Shown: positions 18,411 to 27,185 of the stretch, one piece after another
How the letters are laid out: every line of letters begins with the position of its first letter
How positions within the stretch are numbered: position 1 is the stretch's first letter
NCBI RefSeq assembly: GCF_010120715.1
Contig: NZ_CP047591.1
Location: forward strand, 682,001 to 746,000
DNA from: Aminipila terrae
GTDB taxonomy: Bacteria; Bacillota; Clostridia; Peptostreptococcales; Anaerovoracaceae
Length of the DNA stretch: 64,000 nucleotides
Direction of reading: 5' to 3'
Notes under the pieces: model-generated
Seen by the model: the letters and a program-made list of their open reading frames with translations, nothing else
Told to the model about the DNA's origin: nothing
Database searches by the model: none
Program-made: the position numbers and the translations under genes

Positions 18411-19394
18411 TTATCCAATTCTTCCACTTTGAACCATCTGTGCAATTTCTTTTGCAAAGTAAGTAATAAGCATATCTGCCCCTGCTCTGTAGATGCTGGT
18501 AGTAGTTTCTGCAATAATGGCATCCTCATCTACCATTCCAGCCAGGCCGGCAGCTTTAATCATGGCATATTCGCCACTGACACTATAAGCTGCTACTGGA
18601 ACATCGACATGATCTCTGACTTCTCTTATAATATCTAAGTAAGACAGGGCCGGTTTTACCATAACAATATCTGCTCCTTCTTCAATATCCAGGAAAACTT
18701 CTTTCAGAGCTTCTCTTCTATTGTGATAATCCATCTGATAGGTCTTTCGGTTCCCCTTAAAATTGTCGGAACCTGCAGCCTCTCTGAAAGGCCCGTAAAA
18801 TGCAGATGCATACTTTGCCGCATAAGACATAATCGGGGTGTCTTCATAACCTGCTTCGTCTAAAGCTTCCCTAATGGCCAGCACTCTGCCATCCATCATA
18901 TCAGAAGGGGCAACCATATTAGCTCCGGCCCTGACTTGAGATACAGCAGTCTTTGCTAATAAAGGAAGCGTTTTATCATTGTCCACAGTATCGCCCTTGA
19001 TTATGCCACAATGTCCATGAGAAGTATATTCGCACATACATACATCACCAATATAATACAAGTCTGGGAAATCCTTTTTAGCTGCCCTTAAAGCCTCCTG
19101 AACAATACCATGATCATCATAGGCTCCGCTTCCACATTCATCTTTGTTAGCTGGTGCTCCAAAAAGAATGATGTTCCTCACTCCAGCTTTTGAAACAAGT
19201 TCAAGTTCTTCACCCATAGTATCTATACTATAGCGTTTCTGCCCAGGCATAGTGGTAATTTCAGTTCTGATATTCTTTCCTTCTTCTACAAAAATAGGGT
19301 AAATTAAAGAATCCTTTGATATTCTGGTTTCTCTTGTCATGTTTCTGACTCTTTCATCCAGTCTCAACCTTCTGGGCCTTGCTAACATATCCAT
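18411..19394 (-). CDS. hemB: 5-aminolevulinate dehydratase (porphobilinogen synthase)
   Basis: Condenses two aminolevulinates to porphobilinogen. In 327 residues it shows the zinc-type Cys cluster 'DVCMCEYTSHGHCG' (about residue 118), the Schiff-base region 'MSYAAKYASAFYGPFREAA' (about 195) and the second catalytic Lys in 'DIVMVKPALSYLDII' (about 250). The Cys cluster indicates a Zn-dependent enzyme. It is transcribed with hemL. An 85-bp gap separates it from folD upstream. Confidence 0.97.
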   Translation of the reverse strand: MDMLARPRRLRLDERVRNMTRETRISKDSLIYPIFVEEGKNIRTEITTMPGQKRYSIDTMGEELELVSKAGVRNIILFGAPANKDECGSGAYDDHGIVQEALRAAKKDFPDLYYIGDVCMCEYTSHGHCGIIKGDTVDNDKTLPLLAKTAVSQVRAGANMVAPSDMMDGRVLAIREALDEAGYEDTPIMSYAAKYASAFYGPFREAAGSDNFKGNRKTYQMDYHNRREALKEVFLDIEEGADIVMVKPALSYLDIIREVRDHVDVPVAAYSVSGEYAMIKAAGLAGMVDEDAIIAETTTSIYRAGADMLITYFAKEIAQMVQSGRIG

Positions 19395-19479
19395 AATCTG
19401 CTCTCCTTTTCCTAGAAAAAACGACCCATCGTTTAGATTAAGGCCGCTCTTCCCAATTTGCTGTTATATATACCAAAAT

Positions 19480-20328
19480 TTAGATTGTTTTCTTTGCCGC
19501 ATCGATTACATGCATCATAAGCAGGCTTGTAGTTACTCTGCCAACTCCTCCGGGTACCGGAGTAATGGCCTTTACAATGTTTTCTGCCGCCTGGAAATCT
19601 ACATCACCACAAAGCTTCCCATCATCTGCCATATTTATGCCCACATCAATAATTACCTGATTCTCATTGAGATAGTCTGCACCGATTGTTTTAGCCTGTC
19701 CTGCCGATACAATTAATACATCGGCACTTTTGCAGATTTCTTTCATATTCTCTGTTTTTGTATGACAAATAATCGGTGTCCCATTTCTTTCCAGTACCAT
19801 CATAGCAGCAGGTCTGCCTACTACCAGACTTCTTCCTATAACCACAACCTTTTTTCCAGTTATATCAATCCCATAGTGATCCAGAATCTCTATGCAGGCT
19901 CTCGGCGTACACGGTGGATATCCCAAATCGGTCCCTGTATAAACTCCTGCCATGGACTGGTCGGTAATACCGTCCACATCCTTGCAGGCCAGTAAAGCCT
20001 TACGGATAGTATTATCATCTATATGTTCTGGCAACGGCCTGAATAATATCACTCCATGAACGGTTAAATCAAGATTAATAGCGGCCATAACATTTAGTAA
20101 CTGTTCCTGGGTAATGCTTTCTTTAAACAGATACTTTTTAACATCCACACCAATGGATTCTGCACATTTGATAGCGCCTTTTTCATAGGATATATCTTCT
20201 ACCTTATCCCCTATCCTTATGATTCCCAGTGTAGGGGTTATACCTTTCTCTTTCAAAAAAGACACTTCTGCTCTAAGTTTTTCGTTTATAGCGTCAACTA
20301 CTTCTCTGCCATTTAAAATTTGTGCCAT
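19480..20328 (-). CDS. folD: Bifunctional 5,10-methylene-THF dehydrogenase/cyclohydrolase
   Basis: A 282-residue FolD that interconverts methylene-, methenyl- and formyl-tetrahydrofolate with NAD(P). Visible: 'ISYEKGAIKCAESIGVD' with the catalytic Lys of the Y-x-x-x-K motif, 'GVILFRPLPEHID', 'KDVDGITDQ', 'GKKVVVIGRSLVVGRPAAMMVL' (NAD(P) site) and the C-terminal 'VTPVPGGVGRVTTSLLM' variant. It ends an apparent fhs-fchA-folD operon, i.e. the methyl-branch folate enzymes of acetogens and of purine, histidine and glycine fermenters. Confidence 0.96.
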   Translation of the reverse strand: MAQILNGREVVDAINEKLRAEVSFLKEKGITPTLGIIRIGDKVEDISYEKGAIKCAESIGVDVKKYLFKESITQEQLLNVMAAINLDLTVHGVILFRPLPEHIDDNTIRKALLACKDVDGITDQSMAGVYTGTDLGYPPCTPRACIEILDHYGIDITGKKVVVIGRSLVVGRPAAMMVLERNGTPIICHTKTENMKEICKSADVLIVSAGQAKTIGADYLNENQVIIDVGINMADDGKLCGDVDFQAAENIVKAITPVPGGVGRVTTSLLMMHVIDAAKKTI

Positions 20329-20336
20329 AAATTACT

Positions 20337-20972
20337 CTACTCCTTTGTTAATTCTGCAGTTACACTGCTATATATTTCATCTGCCATTATTTCATAGCGG
20401 TTTAATAAATTCTTTGCTTCTTTGTTAATATGGGACGCATATACCCTGTCTTTCATGGCCTTCGTATTAATAAAAACATTCAGACTAGCTCCCTGTAATG
20501 CCGCTTTGCAGCAAACAGCTCCCACCCCGGCGTCACTTACCGCCAAAGCACTGCCTTTTTCTGCAAATTCTTTATGAAGCTCAATAGCATCTCCACATTT
20601 ATGCATGATTTCTAGGGGTACTGAACAGGCTTCTTTTAAAGCGGCTTCCATAACCCTGTCCTTCTCTGCTCTTTCTGCTTCAGTATCTTTGGGCATGCTG
20701 TAAGCTTTAGCTAAAGGTTCAAACACTTCTGCATCTCTGTCCACAAGTATAAGCAGCTCTTTCTGGATTTTGTCCGCCTTTTGTTTTAAATGGCACATCT
20801 GTTCCTGAACGTCTGCATATTTTTTCTTACCTATGGTCAGAGAAGCCACCATATTTCCCAGAGCGGCACCTATTGCACCTACTAATGCAGATGCACCGCC
20901 TCCTCCGGGTACTGCCTCTTTACTTGCAAGTACTGTTACAAAATCTTCACATGAACCTTTAACAAAATTCAT
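20337..20972 (-). CDS. fchA: Formimidoyl/methenyl-THF cyclodeaminase-cyclohydrolase (FchA)
   Basis: A 211-residue member of the formiminotransferase-cyclodeaminase superfamily. It begins 'FVKGSCEDFVTVLASKEAVPGGGGASALVGAIGAALGNMVASLTIGKKKY', whose PGGGGASA loop is the family signature. It opens 5-formimino- or 5,10-methenyl-THF. It lies between fhs and folD with gaps of 8-15 bp, so one transcript and coupled translation are likely. Whether the physiological substrate is formimino-THF or methenyl-THF is not decided by sequence. Confidence 0.92.
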   Translation of the reverse strand: MNFVKGSCEDFVTVLASKEAVPGGGGASALVGAIGAALGNMVASLTIGKKKYADVQEQMCHLKQKADKIQKELLILVDRDAEVFEPLAKAYSMPKDTEAERAEKDRVMEAALKEACSVPLEIMHKCGDAIELHKEFAEKGSALAVSDAGVGAVCCKAALQGASLNVFINTKAMKDRVYASHINKEAKNLLNRYEIMADEIYSSVTAELTKE

Positions 20973-20987
20973 ATCATCTATTCCTTT

Positions 20988-22664
20988 CTAGAACAAACCT
21001 GAAATTCTTCCAGTATTGTCCACGTCAATCTTTTCTGCTGCCGGAACTTTAGGCAATCCTGGCATGGTCATAATATCCCCTGTTAAGGCAACAATGAAAC
21101 CGGCTCCTGCGGATACCTTTAAGTTTCTTACCGTTAATATGAATCCTTTTGGAGCACCCAATAATTTTGCATCATCTGAAAAACTATATTGCGTCTTTGC
21201 CACACAAATTGGAATATTTCCAAATCCAAGCTGTTCCAGCTGAGCCATCTGTTTCTTTGCATTAGGAGTAAATGCAACCCCATCCGCATGATAAATTTTA
21301 GTGGCAATAGCATTTAGTTTTTCTTCAATACTCATATCAAGAGAGTAGCTGTATGAGAAATCATTTGGCTGTTCACACAGTTTTACAACCTCTTCAGCCA
21401 GAGTCTTACCGCCTTCACCGCCCTTGGCCCACACTTCACTCAGCGCAACTTTTACCCCAAGCTCTCTGCATTTTTCTTCAACCAAAGCAAGTTCTGCAGT
21501 TGTATCCGTAGGGAAGGCATTGATTGCAACTACTGCCGGCAATTTAAACACCTTGGTAATATTTTCAACATGCTGCAATAAATTAGGCAGTCCCTTTTCA
21601 AGAGCATCAAGATTTTCTTGATTCAAATCTGCTTTTGCAACCCCACCGTGATGTTTTAAAGCACGAACTGTAGCAACGATAACTACTGCAGAAGGCTTAA
21701 TATTGGCAGCTCTGCATTTTATATCCAGGAATTTCTCCGCTCCCAGGTCTGCTCCGAAGCCGGCCTCAGTAACCACATAATCTGCCAGTTTAAGAGCCAT
21801 TCTTGTAGCCATAATCGAATTACATCCATGGGCAATATTAGCGAAAGGTCCCCCATGAATAAATGCAGGATTATGTTCCAGGGTTTGTACCAGATTAGGT
21901 TTTAATGCATCTTTAAGCAGTGCACCAATGGCTCCCTGAGCTTTTAAATCACCTGCCGTAACTGGTTTATCATCATAAGAGTACCCTACTATAATTCTCT
22001 TCACTCGGTCTTTAAGATCATCAATGTCTTTAGACATACACAGGATAGCCATGATTTCACTGGCTACCGTTATATCAAAACCATCTTCTCTTGGAGATCC
22101 ATTGGGTTTTCCTCCCAAGCCGTCCACTACAAATCTCAGTTGTCGGTCATTCATATCCACGCAACGTTTCCAGGTGATTTTTCTGGGATCAATATTCAGC
22201 TCATTTCCCTGTTGTATATGATTATCCAGCATTGCTGCTAAAAGATTATTTGCAGCACCTATGGCATGCATATCTCCCGTAAAATGAAGGTTAATATCTT
22301 CCATTGGAACTACCTGGGCATAACCACCACCGGCAGCTCCACCCTTTACCCCGAAAACAGGGCCAAGCGATGGCTCTCTTAAAGCAACAAGGACATTCTT
22401 ATTGATTTTCTTAAGTCCATCAGCTAATCCAACGGTTGTGGTTGTTTTTCCCTCTCCTGCAGGAGTTGGAGAAATAGCTGTCACTAAAATCAATTTGCCA
22501 TCTGGTACATCTGCTTTGTCATTTAAAATATTATAGTCAACTTTAGCTTTATATTTCCCATAAAGCTCCAGATACTTGTCATCCACTCCGGCAACTTTGG
22601 CAATTTCATCAATGTGAAGCGCCTCTGTTTCTTGTGCAATCTGAATGTCACTCTTAAATTCCAT
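20988..22664 (-). CDS. fhs: Formate-tetrahydrofolate ligase
   Basis: A 558-residue ATP-dependent ligase that makes 10-formyl-THF. The P-loop 'PTPAGEGKTTTTVGLADGL' (about residue 67), 'REPSLGPVFGVKGGAAGGGYAQVVPMEDINLHFTGD' and 'FGADLGAEKF' are family hallmarks. It is the first gene of fhs-fchA-folD. A candidate promoter with TTGACA lies about 100 bp upstream, although its -10 is weak. No CO-dehydrogenase or corrinoid-protein genes are in the window, so a full Wood-Ljungdahl pathway is not shown. Confidence 0.97.
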   Translation of the reverse strand: MEFKSDIQIAQETEALHIDEIAKVAGVDDKYLELYGKYKAKVDYNILNDKADVPDGKLILVTAISPTPAGEGKTTTTVGLADGLKKINKNVLVALREPSLGPVFGVKGGAAGGGYAQVVPMEDINLHFTGDMHAIGAANNLLAAMLDNHIQQGNELNIDPRKITWKRCVDMNDRQLRFVVDGLGGKPNGSPREDGFDITVASEIMAILCMSKDIDDLKDRVKRIIVGYSYDDKPVTAGDLKAQGAIGALLKDALKPNLVQTLEHNPAFIHGGPFANIAHGCNSIMATRMALKLADYVVTEAGFGADLGAEKFLDIKCRAANIKPSAVVIVATVRALKHHGGVAKADLNQENLDALEKGLPNLLQHVENITKVFKLPAVVAINAFPTDTTAELALVEEKCRELGVKVALSEVWAKGGEGGKTLAEEVVKLCEQPNDFSYSYSLDMSIEEKLNAIATKIYHADGVAFTPNAKKQMAQLEQLGFGNIPICVAKTQYSFSDDAKLLGAPKGFILTVRNLKVSAGAGFIVALTGDIMTMPGLPKVPAAEKIDVDNTGRISGLF

Positions 22665-22803
22665 ATTAGGCCCTAACCTTTCTCATAATCTGCAATTATA
22701 AATTCTCATTTGCCAATACCTGATTTCTTACTTTAATAGCTTACCTTCTCCTAAAAAACTTGTCAACAATTAACAGAATATTTAAATGGGAAAAATTAAT
22801 GTT

Positions 22804-23469
22804 CTAAGGCAAAATTTTCTTTAGAAAAGTCTTTCTATGTATTTCGCAAATTCCTGCTTTATCTATGCCTTCATAATGTGCTTTGGTTCCATATCCTTTA
22901 TTTTTTTCAAAAGCATAATCAGTATACTTCTCAGCATATTCAATCATCATCCGGTCTCTTGTTACTTTTGCCAGAATAGAGGCTGCAGCAATAGACACGC
23001 TATTGGCATCCCCTTTTATAATACCGGTCTGAGGGATATCTACATCTTTCAGAGTCAGGGCATCAATCAATATATGTTCTATGCCCTTTTCCTTTCGTTT
23101 CCTCAGCTTTTCATCGGCTTTTAAAATAGCTTCCTTCATAGCCCGTTTCGTGGCTTCTAATATGTTAATATCGTCAATTATGTGATTATCCACCATGCCT
23201 ATAGCATAAACTATGGCTTTTTCTTTTATTTTTTCAAATAATTCATTTCTTTTTTTCTCTGACAGTTTTTTAGAATCGTCCACTCCCAGTACATCAAAAT
23301 CTTTTGGGAGCACAACACAAGCTGTAACCACAGGGCCTGCCAGAGGCCCTCTTCCTACTTCATCCACCCCCGCTATAAAGCAAATATCTTTTTTGTACAG
23401 GCCGTCCTCATAGCTTTTCATCTCAGCAAGCTTTTCTTTCAGTAATGCATTTTTTTCTTCTTCGTTCAT
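22804..23469 (-). CDS. rnhB: Ribonuclease HII
   Basis: Removes ribonucleotides from DNA-RNA hybrids. The 221-residue protein has 'CFIAGVDEVGRGPLAGPVVTACVVLP' with the first DEV/GRG catalytic motif, 'ILIDALTLKD' with the third Asp, and 'GDANSVSIAAASILAKVTRDRMM'. A charged N-terminal extension of about 25 residues (EEEKNALLKEKLAEMKSYED) is usual in Firmicutes. Its start overlaps the stop of ylqF by one base, the classic ylqF-rnhB arrangement. Confidence 0.97.
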   Translation of the reverse strand: MNEEEKNALLKEKLAEMKSYEDGLYKKDICFIAGVDEVGRGPLAGPVVTACVVLPKDFDVLGVDDSKKLSEKKRNELFEKIKEKAIVYAIGMVDNHIIDDINILEATKRAMKEAILKADEKLRKRKEKGIEHILIDALTLKDVDIPQTGIIKGDANSVSIAAASILAKVTRDRMMIEYAEKYTDYAFEKNKGYGTKAHYEGIDKAGICEIHRKTFLKKILP

Positions 23470-24311
23470 TATTCCTCACAACGCTCCAAAGTAATTTTTC
23501 CTATTGTTCCTGCTCTGAATTCGTCAAGAACAGTTCTTGCAGTTCGTTCATAGTCTGTTCTTTTTCCTGACAATATAAATCCTCTTTTTACAGCAATAGC
23601 CTCCATGGTATCTAATGGCATTAGCCCAAGCTCTATAAGTTTGTATCTTTCCATTAATTTCTCCGGGTACTCTTCCTGCAATACGCCAATCAGTTCAAGG
23701 GCTAAAGAGGCCAGATCCATGGTTTCATCTCTGATAGATCCGCAAAAGGCTAAATTTAACCCAACCTCAGGATCTTCAAATTTTGGCCATAAAATACCCG
23801 GCGTATCTAAAAGCTGCATTCCGTTAGCCAGAGTCAGCCATTGCTTTCCTCTTGTAACTCCCGGACGATCCCCTGTTTTAGCGCTCTTTTTGCCTAAAAG
23901 CCTGTTTATTAATGAGGATTTCCCTACATTGGGTACCCCCACAATCATCATCCTTAAAGTTCTTTTTCTGGACAACTCTTCATTTCTGGCATCCTGATAT
24001 TTGGTAAGCAGGCTTAACAGACTGGATACACCACTTCCATTCATACAGTTCATAGGCACTACAAAATGCCCTTCTTCTTTAAACAGTCTTGTCCATCGGT
24101 CATTTTCCCTGTTATCAGCCAGATCCATTTTATTTAAAATAATTACTCTCTGTTTTCCGCCTATCAAGTCATTGATGATAGGATTTCTGCTGGAAACCGG
24201 TATTCTCGCGTCAATTACTTCAATAACCAGATCTACCATTTTAAGATTTGCCTGTATTAATTCTCTTGTTTTTTTCATATGCCCTGGATACCAGTTTATA
24301 TTTTCAATCAT
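23469..24311 (-). CDS. ylqF: Ribosome biogenesis GTPase YlqF/RbgA
   Basis: A circularly permuted GTPase for late 50S assembly. G4 'ILNKMDLA' (about residue 54) precedes G1 'VGVPNVGKSSLINRLLG' (about 125) and G3 'LLDTPGIL', the permuted order of the YlqF/YawG group. The N-terminus 'INWYPGHMKKT' is diagnostic. I chose the start at 24311 because AGAGGTG lies eight bases upstream; the seven-residue longer form would consist of the ribosome binding site. It is coupled to rnhB downstream and rplS lies upstream, consistent with a ribosome-assembly context. Confidence 0.96.
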   Translation of the reverse strand: MIENINWYPGHMKKTRELIQANLKMVDLVIEVIDARIPVSSRNPIINDLIGGKQRVIILNKMDLADNRENDRWTRLFKEEGHFVVPMNCMNGSGVSSLLSLLTKYQDARNEELSRKRTLRMMIVGVPNVGKSSLINRLLGKKSAKTGDRPGVTRGKQWLTLANGMQLLDTPGILWPKFEDPEVGLNLAFCGSIRDETMDLASLALELIGVLQEEYPEKLMERYKLIELGLMPLDTMEAIAVKRGFILSGKRTDYERTARTVLDEFRAGTIGKITLERCEE

Positions 24312-24380
24312 GTTTTCACCTCTAAAATGCAATATTTTTATTACATTATTTACTTACCTGTTATTATTATCAATATTTCT

Positions 24381-24414
24381 AAAAAAATAAGAGACCCCGG
24401 AAAGGGATCCCTCA
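24381..24414 (-). terminator. Intrinsic terminator after rplS
   Basis: On the minus strand GAGGGATCCC pairs imperfectly with GGGGTCTCTT and is followed by ATTTTTTT, just after the rplS stop. Confidence 0.75.
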
Positions 24415-24421
24415 ATTTTCA

Positions 24422-24766
24422 CTATTCGTGCTTGCTCTTAATTCTAGCAGCCTTACCAGTTCTTTCTCTCATGTAGTTAAGCTTAGCTCTTCTTACATCG
24501 CCTCTCTTAACAACTTCAACCTTATCAATCTTTGGTGAGTTAATAGGGAATGTCTTTTCCACTCCTACGCCAGAAGCAATTCTTCTAACGGTGAAAGTTT
24601 GGCTGATACCGCCGTTCTGCTTCTTTAAAACAAAACCTTCGAATATCTGAACTCTTTCTCTGTTACCTTCCTTAATCTTGATGTGCACCTTTACAGTATC
24701 ACCAACATTAAACTGAGGAATATCGCTTCTTGTGTATTCCTGTGCAATTGCCTGCATTACATTCAT
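24422..24766 (-). CDS. rplS: 50S ribosomal protein L19
   Basis: A ribosomal protein at the 30S-50S interface. The 114-residue sequence includes 'DIPQFNVGDTVKVHIKIKEGNRERVQIFEGFVL' and 'FTVRRIASGVGVEKTFPINSP', typical of L19, and ends in a basic tail. The start at 24766 (MNVMQAIAQEY) has AGGAGG nine bases upstream; the longer frame to 24799 does not. A good promoter lies 120 bp upstream and a terminator directly downstream, so it may be monocistronic. Confidence 0.98.
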   Translation of the reverse strand: MNVMQAIAQEYTRSDIPQFNVGDTVKVHIKIKEGNRERVQIFEGFVLKKQNGGISQTFTVRRIASGVGVEKTFPINSPKIDKVEVVKRGDVRRAKLNYMRERTGKAARIKSKHE

Positions 24767-24887
24767 TGTTATTTCCTCCTTCCTTCCCAAGACGCTCATG
24801 GCAAACTTTAAAGTAAATCCCTTTAAAGTAATATTTGTATTTCAACATTTTATAATGTCCAGAGGACCGTCCGTAATAACCTTATCT

Positions 24888-24916
24888 ACTATATCATAAA
24901 GTACTTTTTATTGCAA
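24888..24916 (-). promoter_or_regulatory. Candidate vegetative promoter of rplS
   Basis: On the minus strand TTGCAA, a 17-bp spacer, then TATAGT, about 120 bp before the rplS start. The transcribed leader contains the inverted GGACGGTCCTCTGGAC segment, possibly an autoregulatory L19 leader (inference). Confidence 0.65.
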
Positions 24917-24964
24917 GTACTTTTTACGCTACAAAAGCCTTTAGAATCATTTGTCTAAAAGGTT

Positions 24965-25861
24965 TTATGCCCTTGGATGTGTTCTGTCATATACATCTTT
25001 TATACGGTTTTTAGTTACAGATAAATATATCTGTGTAGCTGTTATATCCTCATGCCCCATTAATTCCTGTAAGGACTTTAAATCTGCCCCATTCTGGATC
25101 ATATGAACAGCAAAGGAATTTCTGAGAGTCTGAGGGGTAATTTTACTGTCAATTCCTGCTTGTCCTGCATATTCTTTTAAAATCTTCCATAAGCCCTGTC
25201 TGGTTAATTTTTCACCAAAATAATTTACAAACAAAGCTTCCTCCGGATGATTTTCATCCTTGTTTTTTATAAGTTTATCCCTTACTTCAAATATGTAATT
25301 TTCAACTGCCGCCCTAGCTGGCCTTCCCATTGGAATGATTCTGGCTTTTCCATGTTCGCCGTTGCAAGTGATAAACCCTAACCTTAAATTTATATCTCCA
25401 ACCTTTGCTTCTATCACTTCACTGACTCTGATTCCAGTAGCATACATGAGTTCCAGTAGGGCTTTATCCCTCTGGCCTTTTATAGAGTCATCCGGTAGTG
25501 CCAGCAATTTATCCACCTCTTCAATGGTCAGATATTCCAGCTCTTTTCTTTCTATTTTAGGAGACTTTATGTTCACAACGGGATTTTCTTTTACATATCC
25601 TTTAGCCATCATAAAATTGTAAAAGGCCCTTAAAGAAGCCACTTTTCTGTTTACAGTGGCTGAAGATTTCCCATCATTTTTTAGTTTCAGAACGAAGGAT
25701 ACAATCTCCGTATTTGAGCCATCAACCAATTTACCTGTGTTTTTCTCCTCTAAAAATCTGCTATACTCTGAGATATCTCTACAATAAGCCTGTAAAGAGT
25801 TTTCAGACATCCTGCGTTCAGTGGTTAAATATTTTTTAAACTGCTCTAAATAATCGTTCAT
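24965..25861 (-). CDS. Xer-type tyrosine recombinase with Gln at the catalytic HxxR position
   Basis: A 298-residue tyrosine recombinase with an N-terminal SAM-like core-binding domain (about 1-90) and a C-terminal catalytic domain. The first Arg lies in 'YATGIRVSEVI', the second box in 'TPQTLRNSFAVHM', followed by 'MGHEDITATQIYLSV' with the nucleophilic Tyr. In XerC/D the second box is normally HxLRH; here the CAG codon gives Gln instead of the catalytic His, and Asn replaces the second His. The size and 'GADLKSLQELMGHEDITATQIY' block fit XerD. It stands alone, with no transposon ends or partner gene. The start at 25861 has GGAG six bases upstream. It could be a chromosome-dimer resolvase or a divergent paralogue. 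Confidence 0.85.
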   Translation of the reverse strand: MNDYLEQFKKYLTTERRMSENSLQAYCRDISEYSRFLEEKNTGKLVDGSNTEIVSFVLKLKNDGKSSATVNRKVASLRAFYNFMMAKGYVKENPVVNIKSPKIERKELEYLTIEEVDKLLALPDDSIKGQRDKALLELMYATGIRVSEVIEAKVGDINLRLGFITCNGEHGKARIIPMGRPARAAVENYIFEVRDKLIKNKDENHPEEALFVNYFGEKLTRQGLWKILKEYAGQAGIDSKITPQTLRNSFAVHMIQNGADLKSLQELMGHEDITATQIYLSVTKNRIKDVYDRTHPRA

Positions 25862-26008
25862 TTTTTTCTCCAATAATTTTCTCTGATTTAATTAGTATAC
25901 TCTAGGGGAACATGGTTTACAATAATAATTTACATTAAATTTGTACTATTTTTCTTTTAAACAGCATATCCTTTTATCATAACTACCGTTGTTTATGAGG
26001 ATACAAAC

Positions 26009-26635
26009 ATGAGAAAAACATTTTTTACCAATACAATTGAAGGGCTTTCCTTTTCCAAAGAATGCACAACATTGCTATTCTTTGTGTTTATTTTCGGCAT
26101 TTCCACAGGTGTATTTTTTGAAGTTATGATGAATACAGATATTAAATCAGACATGCAATATTACCTGCAGAATCTGCTTCGGTCACCTATTGATGCAAAT
26201 GCGGTTTCTGGCAACTCGTTTGCCACTTTAATCTGTTCAATCATTATAAATATGCTTGCTATCATTTTTATAGCTTTATCTGGCTTCACAAGGTTCTCCT
26301 ATCCAGCATCTTCCATCATATTATTTGTCAAAGGTTTATCTTTAGGCTATTGTTGCTCTTTAATACTTGAAACCTTAGCCCTGAAAGGTATATTTGTCAT
26401 CGTATTATCACTTTTTCCTCAAAATACGTTGCTGATTCCAACAATTTTCATATCAGCCAATATTGCTATTACCAAATCTTCAACCCTAAGATACAAAAAA
26501 AATAAAGGTATAGTCAGAAGATTTAATACTTCAGATGCTCCATACCTTTATGCGAATATATTCTTATGCGTGTTGGTCATTGCCAGCTGCATTATTCAGA
26601 GTATATTTTTACCTGCCGCTGCAAAGCTCATTTGA
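26009..26635 (+). CDS. spoIIM: Stage II sporulation protein M family (SpoIIM)
   Basis: A polytopic membrane protein of 208 residues, about five hydrophobic segments (near 22-42, 68-92, 98-120, 127-150 and 182-205). The SpoIIM/DUF95 pattern is seen in 'FFVFIFGISTGVFFE' and 'ILFVKGLSLGY'. In Bacillus, SpoIIM works with SpoIID and SpoIIP in septal peptidoglycan thinning and engulfment. It stands alone on the plus strand with TGAGGA eight bases upstream of the start. Its last 27 bp overlap the convergent Nudix gene. The assignment rests on pattern and size, without alignment. Confidence 0.8.
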   Translation: MRKTFFTNTIEGLSFSKECTTLLFFVFIFGISTGVFFEVMMNTDIKSDMQYYLQNLLRSPIDANAVSGNSFATLICSIIINMLAIIFIALSGFTRFSYPASSIILFVKGLSLGYCCSLILETLALKGIFVIVLSLFPQNTLLIPTIFISANIAITKSSTLRYKKNKGIVRRFNTSDAPYLYANIFLCVLVIASCIIQSIFLPAAAKLI

Positions 26636-27172
26636 TTTCAGTTTTAACTTTGCCCATGCCTGCATGATGGCGATGGCTGTTTTTCCATCTTCAATTTCAC
26701 CGTTTACAGCCATTTTAAACAGTTGGTCCAGATCCATTTCAAATATGTCCAGTGCTTCATTTTCATCAAAATCAGTTTCTCCTGGAACTAGCTCCGTACA
26801 AAGATAAATATACAGTGCTTCTTTAGAATATCCTACTGAAGGATAAAATTTAGTTAAATATTCTATTTTCCCAGCAGAATAACCAGTTTCTTCTTTCAGT
26901 TCCCGCACAGCCGTACTATACGGTTCTTCCCCTTTTTCTATTTTCCCTGCAGGAATCTCCATAATAACTTTCTCAATGGGTTTTCGAAATTGTCTGACCA
27001 TGATTACTTTTCCATCATCTTTTACAGCAATCATAGCTACGCCGCCATTGTGCTCCACTATTTCTCTGTACGAAGTACGTCCATTTATAACCTGTACTTT
27101 ATCTTTTCTCAAATTTAAAATGGCACCTTCATAAATCATTTCACTGGATAATGTTTTTTCCTCAAAAGTCAT
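26609..27172 (-). CDS. Nudix hydrolase, ADP-ribose pyrophosphatase type
   Basis: A 187-residue protein with the full Nudix box 'GKIEKGEEPYSTAVRELKEETGY' split across its motif residues (G-x5-E-x7-REL-x-EE-x-GY, about 90-112). It is preceded by 'VRQFRKPIEKVIMEIPAG', the typical ADP-ribose pyrophosphatase (NudF/YqkG) context. It hydrolyses ADP-ribose or similar nucleoside diphosphate derivatives with Mg2+. It is coded 14 bp after proC, probably in the same transcript, and converges on spoIIM. Confidence 0.93.
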   Translation of the reverse strand: MTFEEKTLSSEMIYEGAILNLRKDKVQVINGRTSYREIVEHNGGVAMIAVKDDGKVIMVRQFRKPIEKVIMEIPAGKIEKGEEPYSTAVRELKEETGYSAGKIEYLTKFYPSVGYSKEALYIYLCTELVPGETDFDENEALDIFEMDLDQLFKMAVNGEIEDGKTAIAIMQAWAKLKLKSNELCSGR

Positions 27173-27185
27173 ACTGTTTCACCTC

